Both the position numbers and the translations under genes were made by a program. From Indioceanicola profundi (lineage in GTDB: Bacteria > Pseudomonadota > Alphaproteobacteria > Azospirillales > Azospirillaceae), in contig NZ_CP030126.1 of NCBI RefSeq assembly GCF_003568845.1, forward strand, positions 2,835,501 through 2,899,500: 64,000 bases of DNA. The letters run 5' to 3'. Shown in pieces: positions 1 through 8,351 of this stretch. The notes beneath the pieces are model-generated. The model was not told the DNA's origin. It saw only the letters and a list, made by a program, of their open reading frames with translations, and made no database searches. Position 1 is the first letter of the stretch, and each line of letters starts with the position of its first letter.

Positions 1-176
1 AGCGGCCAGTCCGTCCCGGCCCGGCGGCGGATAGCCTCCAGCCCCAGCGCCGCGACCATGCCGCCGAAGCCAGCGCGGCCCTGCGCCCAGTTGGGCGCCA
101 GCACCGCCGTGAAGCCATCGCCCTCGCCGCGCATCAGTTCCAGCGTGCGCGTCAGATCCAGCTCTTCCTGTTCCAT
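1..176 (-). CDS. Acyl-CoA thioesterase-like protein, N-terminal fragment
   Basis: Only the first 58 codons are inside the window and the gene runs off the left edge. The reading begins MEQEELDLTRTLELM and continues with a GFGG segment and an L-x-LEAIRRR helix. This resembles the N-terminus of hotdog-fold TesB/4HBT_3 thioesterases, which hydrolyse acyl-CoA thioesters. An AGGAG Shine-Dalgarno lies about 12 bases upstream of the ATG at 176. The gene follows the SDR gene on the same strand after 32 bases, so the two are probably co-transcribed. The family call rests on a short N-terminal match and is tentative. Confidence 0.55.
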   Translation of the reverse strand, partial: MEQEELDLTRTLELMRGEGDGFTAVLAPNWAQGRAGFGGMVAALGLEAIRRRAGTDWP

Positions 177-208
177 CGCCTGCCTTGCTCCTGAGGTTCC
201 ACGCCGCC

Positions 209-889
209 TTACGCTGCCGGATTGGTCACCGGAACCAGAGCGCCGGTAATGGCGCGGGCGGCGGGAGAGGCCAGGAACAGGATCACGTCGGCGATGGCGG
301 CCGGAGAGGTCCATCCGGCGGGATCGGCATCGGGCATGTCGGCCCGGTTCTGCGGCGTGTCGATGATGGCGGGCAGCACGGCGTTGACGGTGATGCCGCG
401 GCCGGCCAGCTCCTCCGCCAGGCTTTCGGTCAGCTTGGCGACGCCGGCCTTGGAGGCGGCATAGGGAGCCATGCCTTTTCCGGCCTTTGCCGCCGCGGCT
501 GCCCCGATATTGACGATCCGCCCGCCCGGCGGCAGGTGCTCGATGGCGGCGGCCGACAGGTTGCGGGCGGTCTTCACATTGACGGCGTAGAGCATGTCCC
601 AGGTCTCCGGCGATCCGTCCTCCACCGTCTCCCAGCGGAAGGCGCCGGCGATATTGACCAGCACGTCCAGCCCGCCCAGCGCCGCCCGCGCCTTGTCCAG
701 GGCCGACGCCGCCTGCGCCGGGTCAGTCAGGTCCACGCCGCCGCAGAGGACCGCCTGGGCGATGCCGGCGGGCAGCTCCTGCGCCCGATCGATCACGGCC
801 ACCCGGTCTCCCTGCGCCAGGAAGGCGGCGGCCACCGCCGTGCCCAGCGCCCCGCATCCGCCCGACACGATGATGTTCCTGCTGCCCAT
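209..889 (-). CDS. Short-chain dehydrogenase/reductase, QDPR-like
   Basis: This 226-residue protein has a classical SDR Rossmann fold. The glycine-rich nucleotide loop is SGGCGALG (residues 9-16), NIAG stands where NNAG is usual, and YAASK gives Tyr143 and Lys147. The usual catalytic serine 13-14 residues before the tyrosine is absent, because NIGA stands where NISS is expected. That pattern is seen in dihydropteridine-reductase-like SDRs and in some FabG-like paralogues. The substrate cannot be told from sequence. A GGGGAGCGGAG ribosome site lies just before the ATG at 889. The thioesterase-like gene follows 32 bases downstream, which would fit a small lipid or CoA-ester operon. SDR family is certain; the function is open. 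Confidence 0.85.
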   Translation of the reverse strand: MGSRNIIVSGGCGALGTAVAAAFLAQGDRVAVIDRAQELPAGIAQAVLCGGVDLTDPAQAASALDKARAALGGLDVLVNIAGAFRWETVEDGSPETWDMLYAVNVKTARNLSAAAIEHLPPGGRIVNIGAAAAAKAGKGMAPYAASKAGVAKLTESLAEELAGRGITVNAVLPAIIDTPQNRADMPDADPAGWTSPAAIADVILFLASPAARAITGALVPVTNPAA

Positions 890-968
890 CTCCGCTCCCC
901 TATCCGGTTCTTGATTGTGCCGGCACCATGCCGCAACCGCTGCCGCGGTCCAAGCCGATTGCGCGGTC

Positions 969-2294
969 CTAGTGCCGCGGGACGTCGGTGGCGCTGTCCG
1001 CCAGCCCGACCTGCTCCGCCTCCGGATCGTGGCTGCCCAGCAGGTGATAGAGCAGGATGGCGCCGAAGGTGGCGGTGCCGATTCCGCCCAACGTGAAGCC
1101 GCCGATGCCCAGCGTCAGGTCCCCCGCCCCGGCGGTCAGCGCCACGGCGGCCGTGATCAGGTTGCGGGCCTTGGCGAAATCCACCCGGTTCAGCACCCAG
1201 ATGCGCCCGCCGGTCGCGGCGATCAGCCCGAACACCACCAGCGCCAGCCCGCCGATCACCGGGGCCGGCAGGGTCATGATCAGCGCCCCGAACTTGGGCG
1301 AGAAACCCAGCACCAGCGCCACCCCTGCCGCCACCACGAAGACCAGCGTGGAATAAATCCGTGTCACCGCCATCACGCCCATGTTCTCGGCATAGGTGGT
1401 CACGCCCGTGCCGCCGCCGGAGGCGGAGATCATGGTGGCCACCCCGTCGGCGATGAAGGCGCGGCCGATCAGCGGGTCCAGGTTGCGGCCAGTCATGGCG
1501 GCGATGCCCTTAACATGGCCCAGGTTCTCCGCCACCAGGATCACCGCGACGGGCGCGATCAGCACCATGGCGGCCGGCTCGAACACCGGCGCCGTAAAGG
1601 TCGGCAGGCCGAACCAGTCCGCCGCCGCGACCCCGCTGAAATCGATGGGCGTGCCGAAGCCCAGCAGATTGGCCCCGATGAAATAGGCCGCATAGCCCAC
1701 CGCCGCCCCGACCAGGATCGGGAGGGGCCGCAGCCAGTTGCCGCCGCGGACCGCGACCAGCGCGACCGCCGCCAGGGTCAGCAGGCCGATCACGCTGTTG
1801 AAGCCGTCGCCCGACACGTCCTTGACCGCGATAGGCGCCAGGTTCAGCCCGATCGCGGCGACGATGGCCCCGGTCACCACCGGCGGCATCATCCGCTCGA
1901 TCCAGCCGGTGCCGGCGGCATGCACGATAATGCCGATAAGGGTGTAGAGCAGCCCCGCCGCGGCGATGCCGCCCAGCGCCACCGGTATGTTCGGATTTGG
2001 CCCCCCGCCGGCATAGCCGGTCGCCGTGACCACCACGGCGATGAAGGCGAAGCTGGACCCCAGATAGGAGGGAAGCCGCCCGCCGGTCATCACGAAGAAC
2101 AGCAGCGTTCCGATACCGGAGAAGAAGATGGCGGTGTTCGGGTCGAACCCCATCAGGATCGGCGCCAGCGCCGTCGCCCCGAACATGGCGACCACATGCT
2201 GTACGCCCAGCGCCGCCATGCGCGGCCAGGGCAGCCGTTCGTCCGGCGCAACCTCCCCGCCGCTTCTCAGGGTCCAACGCGGGAAATAGGACAT
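969..2294 (-). CDS. rutG: NCS2-family pyrimidine/nucleobase permease, RutG/UraA type
   Basis: This is a 441-residue inner-membrane nucleobase:cation symporter of the NCS2 (SLC23) family. From memory it matches E. coli RutG closely over its whole length: the start (PRWTLRSGG then APDERLP), the half-helix segment YLGSSFAFI, and the transport-site stretch AENLGHVKGIAAMTGRNLDP. UraA has the same fold, so uracil or another pyrimidine is the likely substrate. No rut catabolic genes (rutA-F) are adjacent, so a role in the Rut pathway is not supported by context; simple uracil uptake is equally possible. The start at 2294 is preceded by a GAGG-like site. Ends about 80 bases before the SDR gene on the same strand. 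Confidence 0.88.
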   Translation of the reverse strand: MSYFPRWTLRSGGEVAPDERLPWPRMAALGVQHVVAMFGATALAPILMGFDPNTAIFFSGIGTLLFFVMTGGRLPSYLGSSFAFIAVVVTATGYAGGGPNPNIPVALGGIAAAGLLYTLIGIIVHAAGTGWIERMMPPVVTGAIVAAIGLNLAPIAVKDVSGDGFNSVIGLLTLAAVALVAVRGGNWLRPLPILVGAAVGYAAYFIGANLLGFGTPIDFSGVAAADWFGLPTFTAPVFEPAAMVLIAPVAVILVAENLGHVKGIAAMTGRNLDPLIGRAFIADGVATMISASGGGTGVTTYAENMGVMAVTRIYSTLVFVVAAGVALVLGFSPKFGALIMTLPAPVIGGLALVVFGLIAATGGRIWVLNRVDFAKARNLITAAVALTAGAGDLTLGIGGFTLGGIGTATFGAILLYHLLGSHDPEAEQVGLADSATDVPRH

Positions 2295-2451
2295 GCCTCA
2301 ACCCCTCCGATCCGTTCCGGCCTGTCCTAGCACATCTTCATCCCAAGACAACCGGCGGCGGTTATCCGCGACCCCGCCGGGGGCGGCAGGCGCTGTGACG
2401 GCAGCTGCCGGCGCCTGTTACGGGCGGAAGGCTTGAAACAGGGACAGGATC

Positions 2452-2637
2452 ATGACGGACCAACAGCCCCGGAACACGCAGGCCGGCAATCCGCAAGGCG
2501 CTTCCCCGGTCTATTCGGCGGAGCAGGCGCGCGGCGGCCGCATCGTCCTGAATACCCCGGCCCGCCGCTGGATCTTCATCGGCGGACTGGTCGGGATCGT
2601 GCTGCTGCCCTTCATCCTGCTTGCCTTCGCCGGCTGA
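2452..2637 (+). CDS. Small single-pass membrane protein
   Basis: A 61-residue protein with a polar N-terminal half, a conserved-looking GGRIVLNTPARRWIF segment at residues 28-42, and one C-terminal transmembrane helix ending in LLAFAG. Short proteins of this shape (basic motif directly before one helix) recur in alphaproteobacteria and are often mis-named transporter permeases. No function is known. A GGACAGGATC site precedes the ATG. It lies between the divergent permease gene and the next membrane protein and could share a promoter with the latter. Confidence 0.65.
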   Translation: MTDQQPRNTQAGNPQGASPVYSAEQARGGRIVLNTPARRWIFIGGLVGIVLLPFILLAFAG

Positions 2638-2748
2638 GCGCCCGGCCGGCCCGCCCGAACAGGTTACCCCGATTGTGGGCATATGGCTTTTATGCCAACT
2701 TATCCTCTATCCGGGCCATTTCGGCCCGCTTGGGGATTGGGGGCAGAA

Positions 2749-3525
2749 ATGAAGGGGAAGCTTTCGGTTGCGTTCTATGGGCTGATCGTCGGCATCTGCC
2801 TCTCGAACTGGTTGCTGATCGGTGTGGTCAAGAACAATGCGCTGGCGCTGCTGATGACGCTGGCGCTGCTGTTCCTGCTGCTGGGGGAGATCGGGAAGAC
2901 CCTGACCGGAAAGGCGTCCGGCATCCTGATCGACAGCCGCAACCGCATCAGCCTGTCACGCCTGCAGATGGTCGGGTGGACCGTGGTGGTCCTGTCCGGC
3001 GTGACGGTCGCCGCCGCCTACAACCTGTCCATCGATGCGGCCAACCCGCTGAACTTCACCATTCCGAACGAGCTGCTGATCGCGATGGGAATCGCCGGCA
3101 CCTCGGCCGTGGCGAGCCCGCTGGTGCTGGCCACGACCCGGAACCCGGCCCCGCTTGCCGCAACCACGGTCGCCGATGGTCAAGCCGATCCGGCTGCAGT
3201 CGCCGCCGCGCCGACGCCCGCCCCCGCCACGCCGGCAATCGCGACCCTGCACGCCAAATGCAGCATCGACGAGGCCGCCTGGGCCGATCTGTTCAAGGGC
3301 GAGGATGCCGGCACCGCCGGTTCCGTGGACATCAGCAAGGTACAGCAGTTCTTCTTCACCCTGCTGCTGCTGGCCGTCTATGCGCTGTCCATGGCGGATG
3401 CCTTCACTAGCGGCAGCAGGATCGGCAGCCTGCCCGCCCTGGACCAGACCTTCCTCTACCTGCTGGGCATCAGCCACGCCACCTACCTGACCTACAAGGC
3501 GGTGCCGAAGCCGGGCCCGGCCTGA
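2749..3525 (+). CDS. Membrane protein of unknown function with SRLQM segment
   Basis: This is a 258-residue protein with two N-terminal helices (about residues 5-45), a short loop containing SRLQMVGWTVVVLSG, a third and fourth helix, a proline/alanine-rich linker (about 140-180), then a soluble stretch and a final pair of helices. I chose the ATG at 2749 because a GGGGG stretch lies just before it. An in-frame ATG at 2683 would add 22 residues with no convincing ribosome site. The SRLQM-x-WT element is shared by uncharacterised bacterial membrane proteins. No enzyme motif is visible and I do not assign a function. Confidence 0.65.
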   Translation: MKGKLSVAFYGLIVGICLSNWLLIGVVKNNALALLMTLALLFLLLGEIGKTLTGKASGILIDSRNRISLSRLQMVGWTVVVLSGVTVAAAYNLSIDAANPLNFTIPNELLIAMGIAGTSAVASPLVLATTRNPAPLAATTVADGQADPAAVAAAPTPAPATPAIATLHAKCSIDEAAWADLFKGEDAGTAGSVDISKVQQFFFTLLLLAVYALSMADAFTSGSRIGSLPALDQTFLYLLGISHATYLTYKAVPKPGPA

Positions 3526-3560
3526 GCCGAGCCGCCGGATGACGGTGCCGGCGTCCGAAG

Positions 3561-3586
3561 CTCACGGATGGTCCGCCATCCGTGAG
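3561..3586. repeat. Perfect 11-bp hairpin with UCCG tetraloop
   Basis: CTCACGGATGG (3561-3571) pairs exactly with CCATCCGTGAG (3576-3586) around a 4-base TCCG loop, which is of the very stable UNCG class. It sits downstream of the membrane protein gene ending at 3525. There is no T-tract, so it may be an mRNA 3-prime end stabiliser rather than a classical terminator. Confidence 0.6.
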
Positions 3587-3692
3587 AGGGCGTACAAGGG
3601 CGCGCGGGCGGGCGGCGGTTTCCGCGTGATCCCGCAGCCCGGCCGGCGGTTGTTTCCAAGGACACCATTCCGGGAACACCGCATGAGACACA

Positions 3693-4061
3693 ATGATGAG
3701 CGATAACCAAACGCCGACGGGGCTCGACCCGGACGAAGTCGACCGGAGTCGCGTCAGCCTGCCCCGCTGGGCCGTTCGGGCGACCCTGGCCCTTTCCACC
3801 GTTTTCGCGCTGATCATCGCGGGTTTGGCGCTGATGATGATGACGGGCGCGCAACTGACCGGATTCGGCGGCTTCCTGTTCGGTCTGTTCTGGTTTGGTG
3901 CGACCGGCTACTGCCTGTGGAACACGGTGCTGATCCTGCTGTATCTGCGGCACGAGTCCGGCCTGACCAACGCCGGCCGCTACCGCCTGGGCGGCAGCGC
4001 CGCCATCATCCTGCTGACGGTGGCGGTACTGTCCATGATCGTGCTTCTGGTGGTGGGATAG
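3693..4061 (+). CDS. Small membrane protein, three helices
   Basis: This is a 122-residue protein with a polar 25-residue N-terminus and three predicted transmembrane helices (about 30-50, 58-80 and 98-120), the last two separated by a charged loop RHESGLTNAGRYRL. Codon use is typical of its neighbours. The start is either the ATG at 3693 or the adjoining ATG at 3696. No family is recognised. It lies just upstream of the acyl-CoA dehydrogenase gene (62-base gap), and whether they are co-transcribed is unclear. Confidence 0.65.
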   Translation: MMSDNQTPTGLDPDEVDRSRVSLPRWAVRATLALSTVFALIIAGLALMMMTGAQLTGFGGFLFGLFWFGATGYCLWNTVLILLYLRHESGLTNAGRYRLGGSAAIILLTVAVLSMIVLLVVG

Positions 4062-4123
4062 AGCCGCTTCGCCAGCCGACTCCTGCCCTGCTATCCTTCC
4101 GCCAAACCGGGAGGAAACCAGGA

Positions 4124-5839
4124 ATGAGCGGCAGCGCCCCCTATCCCCGCACGGTGCGGGGAACCAACCTGTTCGACACGGATGTCAACCTGCACCGGCT
4201 GCTGGAGCGCCGCGCCCCCCATGTGATGGAGCGGCATGGGGAGCGGCTATCCGATTTCGGCGCCTGGGCCGGCACGCGCTTGGACGAGCAGGCGGAATAT
4301 ACCGACCGCTTCGCCCCGCCGAAGCTGGACCCCTATGACGGCGACGGCCAGCGCACCGGCCGGGTGGTGTTCAATTCCGACTATCTGGACTGCCACCAGG
4401 AGGCCTACCGCCGCGGGGCCGTGGGCCTGCCCTATGCCGAGGGGGCGGAGCGGGTGAGCCATGCCGTCTGCTTCGCCATGGGCTACCTGCTGTCCCATGC
4501 CGACATCTCCATCCATTGCCCGGTCACCATGACGGGGGCGGTGGCGCATGTGCTGGACACGCTGGCCCCGGCGGATGTGCGGGACCGCTACCTGCCGGAA
4601 ATGACCCGCATGGATGGGCACACCAAATCCGGCGGCACCTGGGCGACGGAGCTGCATGGCGGTTCCGATGTCGGGGCCACCACCACGCGGGCGGAGCAGC
4701 GCAATGATGGCTGGCGGCTGGACGGGGTGAAGTGGTTCACCAGCAATGCCGGTTCCGGCCTGGCGCTGGCCACCGCCCGGCCGGCGGATTTCGACGGGCG
4801 GGACGTGGCCGGCGGGCGGGGGCTCGGCTGCTACCTCGTGCCCAGCCATCTGGACGATGGCAGCCCCAACCACTACCGCGCCCGCCGCCTGAAGGAGAAG
4901 GCGGGCACCCGCGGCCTTGCCACGGCGGAGCTTGATCTGCTGGGCGCGTTCGCGGTGGAGATGGCCCCGCCGCCCGTGGGGTTGCGGGTGATGATGGCGG
5001 CGTTGGAGTACAGCCGCATCCACAATGCCGTGGGCAGCGCCGGCATGCTGCGCCGGGCCTTCCTGGAATCGGCGGGCTGGGCCTTCCACCGCACCGCCTT
5101 CGGCCGCACGCTGCGCCACTATCCCATGGTGCAGGACCAGTTGCTGGACATGCAGATGGAGATGGAGGCGGCGACGGCCCTGGCCTTCGAATCCGTCCTA
5201 GCCTTCGACGCCCAGCTCCAGAATCCGGAGGGGGCGGACTGGCTGCGGCTGGTCACGGCGCTGGCCAAGTACCGCACGGCGGAACAGTGCGTGACCGCCT
5301 GCCGCCGATCCGTGGAGATGGTGGGCGGCAACGGCTATACGGAGGAATGGCCGACCGCCCGGCTGTACCGCGACTGCCTGGTCACCGCGGTGTGGGAGGG
5401 GCCGGCCAACATCCAGGCGCTGGAGCTGCTGCGCCTCGTCGCCGGCCGCCGTCCGGGGAACCAGATCTTCCTGGCGCGGGTGGGGGCGGTGCTGTCCGAC
5501 CTGCCCAATGAAGCCAAGCTGCCCGGCATTGCCGACGCGGCGGAGATTCTCGAGGGCGCCATGGAGGAATGCCGGGCCGCCCTGTCCTATCTTCGCGGCA
5601 ATCCCGAGGAGGGGCCGCGCCATGGCCGCCGGCTGCTGGAGCTGATGTCCGACACCATGGCGGCCGCCCTGCTGCTGGAGGAGGCGGTGGATGAACTGGC
5701 CCTGGGCGACCGCCGCAAATGGCTGGTGGCCCGGCGCTTCGTGCACAAGGTGCTGGCCAAGTCCGACCCCATCGGCCCCGATGCCGATCCCGCCAGCGCC
5801 GCCTTTGACGCCGTGCTGGCCTATGAGCCGGTTGATTAA
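4124..5839 (+). CDS. Acyl-CoA dehydrogenase, AidB-like
   Basis: A 571-residue FAD-dependent acyl-CoA dehydrogenase of the AidB branch. Features typical of that branch are the CPVTMTGA segment, the flavin-proximal TELHGGSDVGATTTRAE stretch, KWFTSNAGSGL, and the C-terminal VGGNGYTEEWPTARLYRD and WEGPANIQALELLR blocks. Length is a little above E. coli AidB (541). AidB proteins bind DNA and are linked to alkylation-damage resistance, but most bacterial homologues are untested and may simply oxidise branched acyl-CoAs. The ATG at 4124 has a GGAGGAAACCAGGA ribosome site; the frame stays open further upstream but that extension is not protein-like. Confidence 0.85.
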   Translation: MSGSAPYPRTVRGTNLFDTDVNLHRLLERRAPHVMERHGERLSDFGAWAGTRLDEQAEYTDRFAPPKLDPYDGDGQRTGRVVFNSDYLDCHQEAYRRGAVGLPYAEGAERVSHAVCFAMGYLLSHADISIHCPVTMTGAVAHVLDTLAPADVRDRYLPEMTRMDGHTKSGGTWATELHGGSDVGATTTRAEQRNDGWRLDGVKWFTSNAGSGLALATARPADFDGRDVAGGRGLGCYLVPSHLDDGSPNHYRARRLKEKAGTRGLATAELDLLGAFAVEMAPPPVGLRVMMAALEYSRIHNAVGSAGMLRRAFLESAGWAFHRTAFGRTLRHYPMVQDQLLDMQMEMEAATALAFESVLAFDAQLQNPEGADWLRLVTALAKYRTAEQCVTACRRSVEMVGGNGYTEEWPTARLYRDCLVTAVWEGPANIQALELLRLVAGRRPGNQIFLARVGAVLSDLPNEAKLPGIADAAEILEGAMEECRAALSYLRGNPEEGPRHGRRLLELMSDTMAAALLLEEAVDELALGDRRKWLVARRFVHKVLAKSDPIGPDADPASAAFDAVLAYEPVD

Positions 5840-6172
5840 CGAACAGGCGGCAATCATTAACGAATTACCGGGATGGCGGGCGGAGATCATAGCGCCCCGG
5901 CGCTTCCACTGTTCGAAACGCCCCCGTTGCGGCCGGAATCCCTGGTTCTCCGCCGATCCACGTCCGCAGGATTACCACGTATGTAGTAGAAATGCTGACG
6001 ATCTAGGTAATTCTTAGGTCAAATTCAGTCACACCTCCGCGCCCGCGGTGTAACCTTTAAGAAGCGGCCAGTCATGGGACAAAATTAAGTCCTCGTTAAG
6101 GGTCTTGGCGCTGTAATCAGCTCATCGGACGAACATACCGAACCTGAAACAGACAGACCGGAGACTAGAGAA
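5840..6172. other. Intergenic region with probable promoter of the 72-residue gene
   Basis: A 333-base gap. Its right half (about 5960-6130) is notably less GC-rich than the surroundings, as expected of a promoter region. A small dyad (GGAC at 6076-6079 and GTCC at 6088-6091) and a TAATCA hexamer near 6113 are visible. No coding frame with convincing protein character was seen in it. Confidence 0.4.
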
Positions 6173-6391
6173 ATGAGCACCCTGACCGTCGCCGCCGAAG
6201 TCGCCGCCACCGCCAAGCTGCACCTGGACCTGCTGGACCAGTTCGCCGCCACCATCGTCGCCCGCATGAACGGTGCCGCCACCGACTATGCCCGTGAGAG
6301 CCTGGCCGAGATGCTGGACACCATCGCCGAGCAGCGTGAGACCTATCTGAGCCTCCTCGCCAGCGCCGAGCAGCTTCCGCTGGCCGCCTGA
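6173..6391 (+). CDS. Small alpha-helical protein of unknown function
   Basis: A 72-residue acidic, alanine- and leucine-rich protein that reads as two amphipathic helices (about 5-35 and 40-66) with no signal or membrane segment. It has its own less GC-rich upstream region, a GGAGACTAGAGAA ribosome site and an intrinsic terminator 30 bases after its stop, so it looks like a self-contained, possibly abundantly expressed unit. No family is recognised. Confidence 0.65.
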   Translation: MSTLTVAAEVAATAKLHLDLLDQFAATIVARMNGAATDYARESLAEMLDTIAEQRETYLSLLASAEQLPLAA

Positions 6392-6420
6392 TCCCCGAAC
6401 GGATCACAGATGTGAAGCCA

Positions 6421-6444
6421 AGGGCCCCCCAGCGGGGCCCTTTC
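6421..6444 (+). terminator. Intrinsic terminator after the 72-residue gene
   Basis: AGGGCCCC (6421-6428) pairs perfectly with GGGGCCCT (6434-6441) around a 5-base loop and is followed by a short T run. The gene on the other strand ends at 6446, so it may serve both directions. Confidence 0.7.
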
Positions 6445-6445
6445 G

Positions 6446-7414
6446 CTATTGGGCCTGTAGCTCCGGGGTCAGGGGCTGGACGATAATCCGGTCGTCCGGC
6501 CCTACCAGCACGCCGACCCGGCCCTGCGCCACCCGGCCATAAATCCGAAAGCCTTCCGGCACAGGCAGTATGGGCTCCGCCAGATAGCCCGGCGGCGGCC
6601 GGTCCAGCGATTCGGCCCGGTCAGGGTGAAGCCGGTAATGGCCGCTGACGCGACCGCCCGACCAGCGCGCCACATAGCCGCCGCCGACGGGCTCCAGCAT
6701 GCCCGGCCTCTCATCTTCATCCCGGCTTGAGAGCAGGGCCAGAGGTCTCTCCGGATCGGCGAGGGAGAGGATGACCTCGATCTCCTCCGCCCCGGCGATC
6801 CGCGACAGCAGATAGGGCGTCCCTGCCTCCATCCACAGACGCTGGACCGATCCCCTCCGCCGGTCCTCGGGCAGCAGGCCCTGCGGGTCCGACGGATTGC
6901 GCAGCAGCGGCGGGACGGCTTCCGGCAGAATGCCAAGGCTGTCGGAGTCGCCGATGTCCACCAGCGTCAGGCCGGGACCGGGCATCCGGCTTTCATAGGC
7001 CGCGGCCAGCCCCGGCTTCAGGGGACCGGCGGAACAGCCCAGCCCCAGCGGACCGGCCCGCCCGAGCACCTGCCCGGTGGCGATGTCACGGGTTTCGAGA
7101 TCGCACCAGCTCATGCTGACCCCCTCACCCAGTTCGGCCGACTGCCCGACCGTGATGGCGACGGCCCCGGTCTCCGCATCCACATAGCCGCCCTCCACGG
7201 GCTCGAACACCGGGACGGACCACAGCCTCTCCGGCCGCAGCGGGTCGGAGAGGCTGTAGAGGTTCAGCATCGTCCGCGACCCGGCCGGAGTCGCGACCAG
7301 CAGATGCGACTCGGCCAGCGCCACCACCCTGCCCCGGAGTTCCGGGAGGGGTTCGGCCATGGCCGGGCCGGCAAGCGCCAGCCAGATCGCGGCGGCTATC
7401 GCGAAGACGCGCAT
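6446..7414 (-). CDS. Secreted protein of unknown function
   Basis: This is a 322-residue protein with a clear Sec signal peptide (MRVFAIAAAIWLALAGPAMA, residues 1-20). The mature part alternates short strands and turns with recurring blocks of the form LYSLSDPLRPERL and LSLADPERPLALL, suggesting a repeat-based (propeller-like) fold, but I cannot name a family. I chose the ATG at 7414 because it gives the signal peptide; the frame is open 61 codons further upstream but that part is arginine/proline-rich and non-protein-like. Converges on the terminator at 6421-6444. Confidence 0.6.
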   Translation of the reverse strand: MRVFAIAAAIWLALAGPAMAEPLPELRGRVVALAESHLLVATPAGSRTMLNLYSLSDPLRPERLWSVPVFEPVEGGYVDAETGAVAITVGQSAELGEGVSMSWCDLETRDIATGQVLGRAGPLGLGCSAGPLKPGLAAAYESRMPGPGLTLVDIGDSDSLGILPEAVPPLLRNPSDPQGLLPEDRRRGSVQRLWMEAGTPYLLSRIAGAEEIEVILSLADPERPLALLSSRDEDERPGMLEPVGGGYVARWSGGRVSGHYRLHPDRAESLDRPPPGYLAEPILPVPEGFRIYGRVAQGRVGVLVGPDDRIIVQPLTPELQAQ

Positions 7415-7461
7415 CCAGGCTTTCCGACCATGGCAGGAATTGTCGGCCACGCTCCGCGTGA

Positions 7462-7489
7462 CCGACCTACGCGGAGGCATGTAGGTCGG
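7462..7489. repeat. REP-like hairpin, GTAGGTCGG arms
   Basis: CCGACCTAC (7462-7470) and GTAGGTCGG (7481-7489) form a perfect 9-bp hairpin with a 10-base loop. It is the shortest member of a family with the same arms seen at 16492, 18435, 26480, 51369 and 53361. It lies between two minus-strand genes. Confidence 0.65.
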
Positions 7490-7533
7490 ACGCGCCCCGC
7501 GCGGCGGACATCGTGGGGCATCACTCCCCCGCC

Positions 7534-8199
7534 TCAATGGCCCGCCCGGGCCAGCAGGGCGCGGACGGCGTGCAGATCGTCGGCGACATGGTGGCACAGC
7601 GCCTTGATCTCGTCCGTCGCGGGCAGCAGGTCCGGCACCATCACGGCCATCATGCCGGCCCCATGGGCGGCGCGGATGCCGTTGTGGCTGTCCTCCAGCG
7701 CCAGGCAGTCCGCCGGGTCCACCCCCAGCCGTGCCGCGGCGGTGAGATAGGGTTCCGGGTGCGGCTTGCCGCGGGTGACGTCGTCGCGCGTCACCACATG
7801 GCGGAAGCGGGACAGGATTCCTACCTTCTCCAGATGCAGCAGCGCCTTGTCCCGCCCCGTGCTGGTGCAGACCGCCATGGGCAGGCCGGCCCTGTCCAGA
7901 TGGTCCAGCAGCTCCACCACCCCGGCCATCAGGCGGAGGTCGCGGGCAAGGCCGGAGATTTCCGCCTCAAACGCGGCGCGGAACCGCGTCAACTGCTCCT
8001 CCCCCCCGAAGAAGACCTTCAGCCGCGCCCAGGTCTCCGGCCAGGGGGTGCCGATCACGGTGGCGTAGAAAGCCTCGTCCATGGGCCGGCCCACGGCGAT
8101 GGCGGCGGCCAGTGTGGCGGCGCGCACCGGCTTTTCCGTGTCGATCAGCAGGCCGTCCATGTCGAAGACGACGGCGCGCACGGGGCGGGGAAAGGGCAA
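7534..8199 (-). CDS. HAD-superfamily phosphatase (subfamily IA, beta-PGM/pseudouridine phosphatase-like)
   Basis: A 221-residue HAD hydrolase with motif I DMDGLLID (nucleophile Asp13, acid/base Asp15), motif II CTSTG, motif III lysine in RGKPHPEPYLTAAARLG, and motif IV ALEDSHNGIRAAHGAGM. The cap is of the C1 four-helix type. These enzymes dephosphorylate small sugar or nucleotide phosphates; GLLIDTE and the overall layout fit the group containing pseudouridine-5-phosphatase and beta-phosphoglucomutase, but the substrate is not predictable. The start taken is a TTG at 8199 with an AGGA site upstream; an in-frame GTG at 8181 would remove six residues. Confidence 0.85.
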   Translation of the reverse strand: MPFPRPVRAVVFDMDGLLIDTEKPVRAATLAAAIAVGRPMDEAFYATVIGTPWPETWARLKVFFGGEEQLTRFRAAFEAEISGLARDLRLMAGVVELLDHLDRAGLPMAVCTSTGRDKALLHLEKVGILSRFRHVVTRDDVTRGKPHPEPYLTAAARLGVDPADCLALEDSHNGIRAAHGAGMMAVMVPDLLPATDEIKALCHHVADDLHAVRALLARAGH

Positions 8200-8351
8200 G
8201 GGACGTGTCCTGGCTGCGGGGGTGACCGCGCCAAACTGGCGGGCCGGGCCGGAATGTCAAGCTGTCGCGGTGCCGCCTTTGCAAAGGACTAGCCGACCAT
8301 CCGGGGCACCCCATATGCTGGCGCAAAACCAGGTTCAGGGAGCCTCACGCA

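Noticed and set aside
915-2330. Long plus-strand frame opposite the permease gene
   Set aside because: His/Arg/Gln-rich composition typical of the complement of a GC-rich gene; the permease frame is clearly the real one.
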